Assembly: GCF_004345645.1 (NCBI RefSeq) | Contig: NZ_SLWS01000015.1 | Coordinates: forward strand, 62,001 to 126,000 | Source of the DNA: Actinocrispum wychmicini | Lineage (GTDB): Bacteria > Actinomycetota > Actinomycetes > Mycobacteriales > Pseudonocardiaceae | Length of the DNA: 64,000 nt | Direction: 5' to 3' | In this document: piece by piece, positions 15,882-23,738 of the stretch | How positions within the stretch are numbered: the first letter of the stretch is position 1 | Layout of the letters: every line of letters starts with the position of its first letter | Program-made: the position numbers and the translations under genes | The notes under the pieces: generated by a model | What the model saw: only the letters and a program-made list of their open reading frames with translations | Databases searched by the model: none | What the model was told of the DNA's origin: nothing

Positions 15882-16883
15882 TCAAGGGAGGGTGACCACC
15901 TGGGCGGCGTAGGACAGGCCGGCGCCGAACCCGATCAGCAGGGCCAACGAGTCCGGTTCGAGCGCCTTGGCCTCGGCAAGTCGTTGCAGCGCCAAGGGAA
16001 TGGACGCGGCCGAGGTGTTCCCGGACCGCACCACGTCCTGGGCGACGAGCGCGCCGGGCGCGCCGATCTTCTTGGCCATGGCGTGGATGATCCGCAGGTT
16101 CGCCTGGTGCGGCACGATCGCGGCCAGGTCGCCCGGTGTCACCCCGGCGCGGTCGCACGCGGCCAGCGCGACCGGGTGCAGCTCGGTCGTGGCCCAGCGG
16201 AACACCGCCTGGCCCTCCATGTGCATGCCGTGGCTGAAGTCCGGGATGCGGATCAGGTCGGCGCCCTGGCCGTCGCTCCCCCACACCACCGGCCCGATGC
16301 CGGGCTTCGCCGCCGGGCCGACGATCGCCGCTCCGGCGCCGTCGCCGAAGATGATCGACGTCCCCAGGTCCGCCGGGTCGACCCACGCGGTCATCCGTTC
16401 GGTGCCCACGACCAGCACGTACTTGGCCGACCCTGTGCGCACCACGTCGGCGGCGACCGTCAGGGCGTAGCAGAATCCGGCGCACGCCGCGTTCAGGTCG
16501 AACGCGCCCGCCGTGGTCGCGCCCACCGCCCTGGCCACCCCGGACGCCACGTCCGGCATCGGCCGGTCCGCGCTGCAGCTGGCGACGATCACCAGGCCGA
16601 TCTCGGCGGCGTCCATGCCACAGTTCGACAACGCCTGCCGGCTGGCGGCGACTGCCATCTCGTGCACGGTCTCGCGCGCGCCCGCCATCCGCCGCGACAC
16701 GATCCCGGTGCGCCCCCGCACCCACTCGCCGGTCCGCCCGAACCGCCGGGCGGTCTCCTCGCTGGTCACCACAGTGGACGGCTGATAGGCGCCGAACCCG
16801 ATCATGCGCGCGCCCGCGACCGGCGGCGCCAGCCGAAGACGAGAAACCTTCACCCCTGCGGAAACTCCACCCATGGGACACAT
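15882..16883 (-). CDS. 3-oxoacyl-ACP synthase III (FabH-like ketosynthase)
   Basis: A 333-residue KAS III with the full catalytic triad: Cys in NAACAGF (about 130), His in PHQANLRI (about 260) and Asn in SGNTSAAS (about 290). It condenses an acyl-CoA starter with malonyl-ACP. It is last in a minus-strand run after icmF, a hydroxyacyl-CoA dehydrogenase and a TetR gene, which suggests a short or branched C4 starter supplied by IcmF. ATG at 16883 is taken; ATG at 16874 is also possible, and neither has a strong ribosome site. It could equally be a general fatty-acid FabH, so starter choice is inference. Confidence 0.9.
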   Translation of the reverse strand: MCPMGGVSAGVKVSRLRLAPPVAGARMIGFGAYQPSTVVTSEETARRFGRTGEWVRGRTGIVSRRMAGARETVHEMAVAASRQALSNCGMDAAEIGLVIVASCSADRPMPDVASGVARAVGATTAGAFDLNAACAGFCYALTVAADVVRTGSAKYVLVVGTERMTAWVDPADLGTSIIFGDGAGAAIVGPAAKPGIGPVVWGSDGQGADLIRIPDFSHGMHMEGQAVFRWATTELHPVALAACDRAGVTPGDLAAIVPHQANLRIIHAMAKKIGAPGALVAQDVVRSGNTSAASIPLALQRLAEAKALEPDSLALLIGFGAGLSYAAQVVTLP

Positions 16884-16916
16884 CTTGACGCATACCCCTG
16901 AGTAGGATGGTGACGT

Positions 16917-17552
16917 TTAGTGGGGTGTCGCGACCGGTCCCATCAATACCGCCAGGTAACTTCTCGCGAATGCGCGGACGTCCTCGTCAGTGTCAAGTGG
17001 AATGCAACTATCGGGTGTCAGCGTGAACGAGATGGCGAGTCTTACGAATAGCTCCGCGACACCCGCCGGCTCCCGTCCGTCAACCGGCTTGTCACCGCCG
17101 GGCAGCCCTTCCGCGTTGCCGACCAGGAAATCCCTGGCGACCGCCACGACAAGCCCGCCGTCGACGGTCAGATACGGCAACAACGCCTCCGGGTCGCTGG
17201 ACAGCAGCCGTGACAGCAACCGATCCTCGCGCGCGTACCGGACTCCGACCACGAAACCTTCGACAAGACGTTCGCGCGCGGTGGGCAGGCCGTCCACCGC
17301 CGCGGCGATACTGCCGAAGAACCGTCGGCACTCCCGGACCAGAACTGCCTGAACAAGGACGTCCTTGTTCTCGAACCGGCGGTACAGCGTGGCTCTGGAC
17401 ACCCCTGCCTGCCGCGCGACGACATCCACGTTGGTCCGCCGCAGGCCGTAGTCCATGAACTCGCGCAGCGCGGCGTCCAGAATCGACTCGCTGACCGGGT
17501 CGCCGGCCTGGCCCTCGGAAAGCACCAGGCCGAGCAGCGTGTCCGTCTCCAT
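16917..17552 (-). CDS. TetR family transcriptional regulator in the icmF cluster
   Basis: A 211-residue TetR protein. The HTH is RRTNVDVVARQAGVSRATLYRRF at about residues 37-60, followed by ENKDVLVQAVL. The remaining helices are typical ligand-binding domain. The ATG at 17552 is preceded by TACAGT and 6 bases, so it may have its own leaderless promoter inside the 14-base gap after the dehydrogenase stop, as well as read-through. As the only regulator in the acyl-CoA cluster it is the natural candidate to bind the 20-bp dyad ahead of icmF and to sense an acyl-CoA. That link is positional only. Confidence 0.88.
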   Translation of the reverse strand: METDTLLGLVLSEGQAGDPVSESILDAALREFMDYGLRRTNVDVVARQAGVSRATLYRRFENKDVLVQAVLVRECRRFFGSIAAAVDGLPTARERLVEGFVVGVRYAREDRLLSRLLSSDPEALLPYLTVDGGLVVAVARDFLVGNAEGLPGGDKPVDGREPAGVAELFVRLAISFTLTPDSCIPLDTDEDVRAFARSYLAVLMGPVATPH

Positions 17553-17566
17553 CCGCAAACTGTAGG

Positions 17567-18430
17567 TCAGTACTGGTGGAAGCCGCGGCCGGACTTCTTG
17601 CCCAGCAGGCCCGCGTCCACCATGCGCAGCAACAGCGGCGGTGGCGAGTACAACGGCTCCTTGAACTCCGCGTACATCGACTCCGCGATCGCCTTGGTGG
17701 TGTCCAGGCCGATCAGGTCGGTCAGCCGCAACGGGCCCATCGGGTGCGCACAGCCGAGAACCATGCCGTTGTCGATGTCCTCGGCGGACGCGAACCCGGA
17801 CTCCAGCATCCGGATCGCCGACAGCAGGTACGGCACCAGCAGCGCGTTCACCACGAACCCGGCCCGGTCCTGCGAGCGGATCACCTGCTTGCCCAACACA
17901 CCGGTGACGAACGCGTCCGCCCGGGTCTGGGTCTCCGCACCGGTCAACAGCGACGGCACCAGCTCGACCAGCTTGAGCACCGGCACCGGGTTGAAGAAGT
18001 GCACCCCGATGACCTGCTCGGGCCGGCCGGTGGCCATGCCGAGCTTCATGATCGGAATCGACGACGTGTTGGACGCGAAGATCGCCGACGGGTCCGTGAC
18101 CACCTTGTCCAACGAGGTGAACACGTCGGTCTTGATCTGCTCGTTCTCCGCGACCGCCTCCACGGTGACCTGCCGGTCGGCGAACTCGCCGATGTCGGTC
18201 ACGAACGTGATCCGGCCGATCGCGGCATCCCGCTCCGCCGCGGTCAGCTTGCCGCTGCGAACCCCCCGATCGAGTGATTTCTCGATCCGGCCACGACCCG
18301 CCGCCAACGCCTCCGCCGACGCCTCGGTCACCTTCACGTCCAGCCCGGCCCGGGCACACACCTCGGCGATGCCCGACCCCATCAGCCCACAGCCGACAAC
18401 GCCAACCCGGCGGATCTCGCTCACAGTCAT
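17567..18430 (-). CDS. 3-hydroxybutyryl-CoA dehydrogenase family protein
   Basis: A 287-residue NAD(P)-binding hydroxyacyl-CoA dehydrogenase. The Rossmann motif VGVVGCGLMGSGIAEV lies at the N-terminus. The catalytic His/Glu pair lies in IGVHFFNPVPVLKLVELV (about residue 140). The C-terminal helical domain has GFVVNALLVPYL and GPLRLTDLIGLD. It interconverts (S)-3-hydroxybutyryl-CoA and acetoacetyl-CoA. It starts 3 bases after the icmF stop. GTG at 18424 (giving MSEIRRVG...) is spaced better from a GAGG element than ATG at 18430, so the start may be two codons later. Context suggests C4-CoA metabolism. Confidence 0.92.
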   Translation of the reverse strand: MTVSEIRRVGVVGCGLMGSGIAEVCARAGLDVKVTEASAEALAAGRGRIEKSLDRGVRSGKLTAAERDAAIGRITFVTDIGEFADRQVTVEAVAENEQIKTDVFTSLDKVVTDPSAIFASNTSSIPIMKLGMATGRPEQVIGVHFFNPVPVLKLVELVPSLLTGAETQTRADAFVTGVLGKQVIRSQDRAGFVVNALLVPYLLSAIRMLESGFASAEDIDNGMVLGCAHPMGPLRLTDLIGLDTTKAIAESMYAEFKEPLYSPPPLLLRMVDAGLLGKKSGRGFHQY

Positions 18431-18433
18431 ACC

Positions 18434-21400
18434 TCATACATTACGTCGGTACTGGCCGCCGACTTCGAAGAACGCCTCGGTTACCTGCCCCAGCGTGCAC
18501 ACCCGGGCCGCCGCCATCAGCTCGGCGAACACGTTCTCCCCGGACGAAGCCGCTGCGCGCAGCCGCTTCAGCGCCTCCTGGGCGTCGTCGCGGTGCTTGG
18601 CCTGGAAGTCCCGGGTCCGCTCGACCTGGGAACGCTTCTCCTCCTCGGTGGCCCGGGCCAGTTCGATCTCGAAGTTCTCGTCCTCCGGCTTGTCCGGCAG
18701 GAACGTGTTCACGCCGATCAGCGGCAGCGACCCGTCGTGCTTGCGGGTCTCGTACAGCATCGACTCGTCCTGGATGCGGCCCCGTTGGTAGCCGGTCTCC
18801 ATGGCGCCGAGCACGCCGCCGCGGTCGGACAGCCGGTCGAACTCGCGAAGTACCGCATCCTCGACCAGGTCGGTCAGCTCGTCGATGACGAACGAGCCCT
18901 GCAACGGGTTCTCGTTCTTCGACAGGCCCCACTCCTTGTTGACGATCAGCTGGATGGCCATCGCCCGGCGCACCGACGCCTCGGTCGGTGTGGTGACGGC
19001 CTCGTCATAAGCGTTGGTGTGCAAGGAGTTGCAGTTGTCGTACAACGCGCACAGGGCCTGCAGGGTAGTGCGGATGTCGTTGAAGCTCATCTCCTGGGCG
19101 TGCAACGACCGGCCGGAGGTCTGCACGTGGTACTTGAACTTCTGGGACCGTTCGTTGGCGCCGTACCGTTCGCGCATCGCCACGGCCCAGATCCGGCGGG
19201 CGACCCGGCCGATCACGCTGTACTCGGCGTCCATGCCGTTGGAGAAGAAGAACGACAGGTTCGGGGCGAAGTCGTCGATCCGCATGCCCCGCGCCAGGTA
19301 GGACTCCACGTACGTGAAGCCGTTGGCCAGCGTGAAGGCGAGCTGGCTGATCGGGTTCGCGCCGGCCTCGGCGATGTGGTAGCCGGAGATCGACACCGAG
19401 TAGAAGTTGCGGACCTTGTGCTGGATGAACCACTCCTGGACGTCCGCCATCATCCGCAGCGAGAACTCGGTGGAGAAGATGCACGTGTTCTGGCCCTGGT
19501 CCTCTTTGAGGATGTCGGCCTGGACGGTCCCGCGCACGTTCGCCAACGCCCATGCGGCCAGCTCGGCTCGTTCGTCCTCATTGGGCTCGCGGCCGTGCTC
19601 CGCGCGGAACGCGTCGACCCGCTGGTCGATGGCGGTGTTCAGGAAGTACGCGAGGATCGTCGGCGCCGGACCGTTGATCGTCATCGACACCGAGGTGGTC
19701 GGGGACGTCAGGTCGAAGCCGTCGTACAGCGCCTTCATGTCGTCCAGGGTCGCGATGGACACCCCGGACGTGCCGATCTTGCCGTACACGTCCGGCGGGG
19801 TGTCCGGGTCGCGGCCGTAGAGGGTCACCGAGTCGAACGCGGTCGACAGGCGGGTGGCCTCGGAGCCACTGGACAGGTACTTGAAGCGGCGGTTGGTGCG
19901 GAACGCGTCGCCTTCGCCGGCGAACATCCGCGCCGGATCCTCGCCGTCGCGTTTGAACGGGAACACGCCGGCGGTGAACGGGAACCGGCCGGGCAGGTTC
20001 TCCTTGCGCAGGAAACGCAGGATTTCGCCGTCGTCGTCATACTTCGGCAGCGACACGCGCGGGATCTTGCTGCCGGACAACGTCTCCCGGACGAGCGGAG
20101 TGTGTGTCTCCTTGTCCCGGACGCGGACGACCAGCTCGTCGCCGGTGTAGTCGTCCTTGGTCCTCGGCCAGTCCGCGAGCAGCTCCGCGCTCCTCTTGTC
20201 CACTTTGGACGAAGCGGTGTCGACCAGGCCGTCGACGTCCTTTGTGGACAGATCGGCGGACGCCAGCGCCCGCTGGGTGGCCTCGAACTGACGCAGCTCG
20301 CGAACCGCGGCGACCTGCTCCGCCGTCCTGGTGTGGTAGCCGCGAACGGTGTCGGCGATGTCGGCGAGGTAGCGGGCACGCGACGTCGGCACGACCGTGG
20401 CGGCCGATGTGGACGTCTTGTGGCCGACCAGCGGCAGGGTGCCTTCGCCGACCACCAGGCCCTTCTCCACGAGCGAGTCGCGCAGGTGCTGGTAGAGGGC
20501 GGTGACGCCGTCGTCGTTGAAGGTCGCGGCGCTCGTGCCGTAGACCGGCATGTCCTCCCAGGACTTGCCGAACGCCTCCCGGTTGCGCACCATCTGCCGG
20601 CCGACGTCCCGGCGGGCGTCCTCGGCGCCGCGGCGCTCGAACTTGTTGATCGCCACCACGTCCGCGAAGTCCAGCATGTCGATCTTCTCCAGCTGGGACG
20701 CGGCGCCGAACTCCGGCGTCATCACGTACAGCGAGCGGTCGACGAACGGCACGATCGCGGCGTCGCCCTGGCCGATCCCGGGCGTCTCGACGATGACCAG
20801 GTCGTATCCGGCGACCTTGCACGCGCTGATGATGTCGGCCAGGCCCTCGGGGATCTCCGAAGTGGCGCTGCGCGTGGCGAGCGAACGGAAGAACACCGTG
20901 TCCCCGTCAACGCTGTTCATCCGGATCCGGTCGCCAAGCAGCGCGCCGCCACCGCGACGCCGGGTCGGGTCGATGGCAAGGACCGCGACCCGGATCTTGT
21001 CCTGCTGGTCCTGCCGGAACCTGCGGACAAGCTCGTCGGTCAGCGACGACTTGCCCGAGCCGCCGGTGCCGGTGATGCCGAGCACCGGGACCTGCCGGGT
21101 CGGCTTCAGCTCCTGGGTGAACACGCCGGCCTCGATCTGCGTGATCGCCCTGGCCAGCGCGTCCTGACTGCCCGCAGCCAACCCGTCCCAGTTCGCCGGC
21201 GGGTGCCCGGCCAGGCTGTAGTCACAGGACTCGACCATCGAGTTGATCATGCTGGCCAGGCCCATCCGCTGGCCGTCGGCCGGCGAGAAGATGTGCGCGA
21301 CCCCCCGGGAGTGCAGCAGCTCGATCTCGGCGGGCACGATCACGCCGCCTCCGCCGCCGTACACCTTGATGTGCCCGGCGCCCCGCTCGGCCAGCAGCTC

Positions 21401-21655
21401 CACCAGGTACGAGAAGTACTCGACGTGCCCGCCCTGGTAGGCGCTGATCGCCACCCCCTGCACGTCCTCCTGGATGGCCGCGGCGACCACCTCACGGACC
21501 GAGCGGTTGTGGCCGAGATGGATCACCTCGGCGCCCTGGGCCTGCAGGATCCGCCGCATGATGTTGATCGCGGCGTCGTGGCCGTCGAACAGGCTGGCCG
21601 CCGTGACGAAACGGACCGGGTTCGCCGGCCGGTGCAGAGGCGCCTGGGTAGTCAT
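18434..21655 (-). CDS. icmF: Fused isobutyryl-CoA mutase IcmF (B12 domain - G-protein chaperone - mutase)
   Basis: A 1,073-residue fusion. Residues ~10-140 are the cobalamin domain (HLGHNRSVREVV holds the cobalt-ligand His). Residues ~190-420 are a MeaB-like GTPase with Walker A GTGGSGKSS, ETPGIGQGD and NKFERRG. The rest (~500-1073) is the substrate-binding TIM-barrel mutase. It isomerises isobutyryl-CoA and n-butyryl-CoA using adenosylcobalamin and reactivates itself through the GTPase domain. ATG at 21655 fits the family N-terminus; the TTG at 21685 would run through the upstream dyad. There is no Shine-Dalgarno site before the ATG, so the message may be leaderless. Confidence 0.96.
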   Translation of the reverse strand: MTTQAPLHRPANPVRFVTAASLFDGHDAAINIMRRILQAQGAEVIHLGHNRSVREVVAAAIQEDVQGVAISAYQGGHVEYFSYLVELLAERGAGHIKVYGGGGGVIVPAEIELLHSRGVAHIFSPADGQRMGLASMINSMVESCDYSLAGHPPANWDGLAAGSQDALARAITQIEAGVFTQELKPTRQVPVLGITGTGGSGKSSLTDELVRRFRQDQQDKIRVAVLAIDPTRRRGGGALLGDRIRMNSVDGDTVFFRSLATRSATSEIPEGLADIISACKVAGYDLVIVETPGIGQGDAAIVPFVDRSLYVMTPEFGAASQLEKIDMLDFADVVAINKFERRGAEDARRDVGRQMVRNREAFGKSWEDMPVYGTSAATFNDDGVTALYQHLRDSLVEKGLVVGEGTLPLVGHKTSTSAATVVPTSRARYLADIADTVRGYHTRTAEQVAAVRELRQFEATQRALASADLSTKDVDGLVDTASSKVDKRSAELLADWPRTKDDYTGDELVVRVRDKETHTPLVRETLSGSKIPRVSLPKYDDDGEILRFLRKENLPGRFPFTAGVFPFKRDGEDPARMFAGEGDAFRTNRRFKYLSSGSEATRLSTAFDSVTLYGRDPDTPPDVYGKIGTSGVSIATLDDMKALYDGFDLTSPTTSVSMTINGPAPTILAYFLNTAIDQRVDAFRAEHGREPNEDERAELAAWALANVRGTVQADILKEDQGQNTCIFSTEFSLRMMADVQEWFIQHKVRNFYSVSISGYHIAEAGANPISQLAFTLANGFTYVESYLARGMRIDDFAPNLSFFFSNGMDAEYSVIGRVARRIWAVAMRERYGANERSQKFKYHVQTSGRSLHAQEMSFNDIRTTLQALCALYDNCNSLHTNAYDEAVTTPTEASVRRAMAIQLIVNKEWGLSKNENPLQGSFVIDELTDLVEDAVLREFDRLSDRGGVLGAMETGYQRGRIQDESMLYETRKHDGSLPLIGVNTFLPDKPEDENFEIELARATEEEKRSQVERTRDFQAKHRDDAQEALKRLRAAASSGENVFAELMAAARVCTLGQVTEAFFEVGGQYRRNV

Positions 21656-21659
21656 GAAA

Positions 21660-21679
21660 ATAGTTTGACGTCCTACTAT
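21660..21679 (-). promoter_or_regulatory. 20-bp dyad ahead of icmF, candidate TetR operator
   Basis: ATAGT-TT-GACGTC-CT-ACTAT: outer arms ATAGT/ACTAT and the inner palindrome GACGTC share one symmetry axis (21669/21670), leaving only two unpaired positions per side. It ends 4 bases before the icmF ATG, so a bound protein would block transcription start. The TetR gene two genes downstream is the obvious candidate ligand. The sequence is A/T-rich against its surroundings. Confidence 0.55.
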
Positions 21680-21735
21680 CTCCAAGGCAACCCAGTGTGG
21701 CCACGGTCTCCTCGAAACCGGCCCCTACCTGCTGA

Positions 21736-22356
21736 TCAGCGCAGCAGGACGAACACGACGCCACCCACCACCGGCCCCAGGAAAGCACCAACAACGACCT
21801 GCCCGGCGGTGTGGTCCCGGACCTTCACCCGGGCCCAGGCGACCAGCGCGACGAGCGGAATCAGCACAGCCATGATCCAGCCGTAGATCAGGATGACGGT
21901 CGCGACGGCGCCGCCCGCGACCGTCGCGTGCAGCGACACCTTCCACCACCGCGTGATGACGACACACGCGACGAGCACGGTCACCATGGACCACGCGAGC
22001 GCGACGACATCACGCGGCGCGTCCCACGCGAGCAGGATCACCAGACCGACCAGGGCCGACAACAGGCACATCATCAACGGCACGAACCGGCGCTCACGTT
22101 CACGCACCCAATGCCCGTCCCACTGGCCGCGCCGCGCGCCCCGCACGATGAACACCATCGGCAGCACGCTGTAGAACACAGCCACCACCAACGCCCACAC
22201 GACGGTCCTGACCAGCGCGTGCCCGGTGGCGTTCCATGCGACCGCGAACGGCAGCAGCACCACGATCACCGCTGGTGACAACACCTCGGTGACGACCTTG
22301 GCCAGCCGGTGTCCCGCTCCGGGGGCGGTAGGGGCACTATTTACGTCAGCGGTCAC
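21736..22356 (-). CDS. PAP2-like (phosphatidic acid phosphatase superfamily) membrane protein
   Basis: A 206-residue membrane protein with about six hydrophobic helices. The extra-helical motifs are reduced but recognisable: KVSLHATVAGG (the S-x-H...G part of PAP2) and ARVKVRDHTAGQVVVGA (the H...D-like closing motif). The family removes phosphate from lipid or isoprenoid phosphates at the membrane. GTG at 22356 is chosen because upstream sequence overlaps the divergent bcp leader; GATAAT lies 7 bases before it, so it may be leaderless. The incomplete first motif leaves open that it is non-catalytic. Confidence 0.7.
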   Translation of the reverse strand: MTADVNSAPTAPGAGHRLAKVVTEVLSPAVIVVLLPFAVAWNATGHALVRTVVWALVVAVFYSVLPMVFIVRGARRGQWDGHWVRERERRFVPLMMCLLSALVGLVILLAWDAPRDVVALAWSMVTVLVACVVITRWWKVSLHATVAGGAVATVILIYGWIMAVLIPLVALVAWARVKVRDHTAGQVVVGAFLGPVVGGVVFVLLR

Positions 22357-22384
22357 GGCGGAAATTATCCTTGAGGAGATCACG

Positions 22385-22852
22385 ATGGAGATCGGTGACA
22401 CCGCCCCGGACTTCGAACTGCCGGACGAGACCGGCACCCTCCGAAAGCTCTCCGACTTCCTGGCGGACGGCCCGGTGGTGCTGTTCTTCTACCCGGCCGC
22501 GATGACCAAGGGCTGCACCGCGGAGAGCTGCCACTTCCGTGACCTGGCCAAAGAGTTCACCGACGCGGGCGCGGTCCGGGTCGGTATCAGCCCGGACAAG
22601 GTGGACAAGCAGCAGGAGTTCTCGTCCACCTACAGCCTCGGGTTCCCGCTGCTGTCGGACGCCGACGGCGAAGTGGCCAAGCAGTTCGACGTGCGCCGCA
22701 AGTTCGGCCCGCTGCTGACCAAGCGCAAGACCTTCGTGATCGGCACGGACCGGAAGGTCATCGAGACCATCAAGAGCGAACTCCGGATGGACGTCCACGC
22801 GGACAAGGCCCTCGAAGCCGTGCGGAACCACAAGGCAGCTGATGCTGGTTGA
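22385..22852 (+). CDS. bcp: Peroxiredoxin, Bcp type
   Basis: A 155-residue thioredoxin-fold peroxidase with peroxidatic Cys44 and resolving Cys49 in TKGCTAESC, the 5-residue spacing of atypical two-Cys Bcp enzymes. Also visible are APDFELPDETG at the start and the R of KRKTFVIG late in the fold. It reduces organic hydroperoxides or H2O2 in the cytoplasm using thioredoxin or mycothiol-type reductants. ATG at 22385 follows GAGGAG by 6 bases. Its 3' end overlaps the ADP-ribosylglycohydrolase gene by 11 bases, so the two are probably co-translated. Confidence 0.94.
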   Translation: MEIGDTAPDFELPDETGTLRKLSDFLADGPVVLFFYPAAMTKGCTAESCHFRDLAKEFTDAGAVRVGISPDKVDKQQEFSSTYSLGFPLLSDADGEVAKQFDVRRKFGPLLTKRKTFVIGTDRKVIETIKSELRMDVHADKALEAVRNHKAADAG

Positions 22853-23675
22853 GTTAGCGATCGGCGACGCCTACGGTGCCGGCTTCGAGTACGCCCCCGC
22901 CGACTTCGTCGCCGCCCACAACGCGCTGACTGGCTACGTCCAGCACCCGACGCACAACATCGCTCCGGGCGCGTACACCGACGACACCCAGATGACGCTC
23001 GCCATCGCGGAACTCCTCGCGGCCGGCACGCCATGGACTGCGGCGGCGTTGGCGGACAAGTTCGTGGAGGTCTTCCAGCGGGACCGACGGCAGGGGTACG
23101 CCAGCGCGTTCTACCTGTTCCTGTGCGATGTCAGCAGTGGCGAGGAGTTCCTGCACCGGATCCGCCCGGACAGCGACAAGAGCGGCTCCGCCATGCGCGC
23201 CGGCCCCCTCGGCGTGCTGCCCACCGTGGCCGACGTACTGCACTACGCGGACGTCCAAGCCCGAGTCACCCACAACACCCCGGACGGCATTGAGGCCGCG
23301 CAGGCCGCCGCGCTGGCCGTCCATTACTGCCGTTTCGCCGAAGGACCGGTGGCTGAGGTCGGCGCGTGGGTGGACCGGCAACTGGGCACGTCCCGCTGGG
23401 CCTCGCCGTGGCACGGAAAGGTGGGGTCGAAGGGCTGGATGAGCGTGCGGGCGGCGTTGACCGCGTTGGCGTCGAGCACTTCGCTCAGTGAGATCCTGCG
23501 GACTTCTGTGGCGTTCACGGGTGACGTGGACACGGTCGCCACCATCGCCCTGGCAGCCGCGTCCCAGTCCGCGGAGATCACCCAGGACCTGCCCGCCGTG
23601 CTGGACAACGACCTGGAGAACGGCCCCTACGGCCGCGACTACCTGCTCGAACTGGAAAAGCGAATCACGCCGTAA
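22842..23675 (+). CDS. ADP-ribosylglycohydrolase (DraG family)
   Basis: A 277-residue DraG/ARH-fold protein. The metal-binding motifs are GDAYG (about 8-12), YTDDTQMT (about 45-52) and the C-terminal GDVDTVATIALA (about 227-238), covering the two-magnesium site. It should remove ADP-ribose from proteins or other ADP-ribosylated targets. It overlaps bcp by 11 bases and precedes the NACHT gene by 63 bases. No ADP-ribosyltransferase (DraT, DarT, PARP-like) is recognisable in the window, so the partner modification is unknown. Housekeeping repair or an immunity function with the NACHT neighbour are both possible. Confidence 0.9.
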   Translation: MLVELAIGDAYGAGFEYAPADFVAAHNALTGYVQHPTHNIAPGAYTDDTQMTLAIAELLAAGTPWTAAALADKFVEVFQRDRRQGYASAFYLFLCDVSSGEEFLHRIRPDSDKSGSAMRAGPLGVLPTVADVLHYADVQARVTHNTPDGIEAAQAAALAVHYCRFAEGPVAEVGAWVDRQLGTSRWASPWHGKVGSKGWMSVRAALTALASSTSLSEILRTSVAFTGDVDTVATIALAAASQSAEITQDLPAVLDNDLENGPYGRDYLLELEKRITP

Positions 23676-23689
23676 CGAAATACGAATTG

Positions 23690-23724
23690 TCGTCGATGCC
23701 CTTGAACCAGAGCGGCATCGACGA
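23690..23724 (+). promoter_or_regulatory. 11-bp perfect hairpin just upstream of the NACHT gene
   Basis: TCGTCGATGCC (23690-23700) pairs perfectly with GGCATCGACGA (23714-23724) across a 13-base loop. The 3' arm runs into GACGAGAAAG, the only ribosome-site-like sequence before the TTG start at 23739. It could be an intrinsic-type terminator after the ADP-ribosylglycohydrolase gene (no T-tract follows) or an RNA structure limiting NACHT translation. Confidence 0.5.
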
Positions 23725-23738
23725 GAAAGCTGTTTCGC

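Noticed and set aside
18593..21886. A 1,097-codon open frame on the plus strand opposite icmF
   Set aside because: It mirrors icmF in a high-GC gene where antisense frames stay open; the translation is Arg/Gly/Val/His-rich with no domain, while icmF has every catalytic motif.
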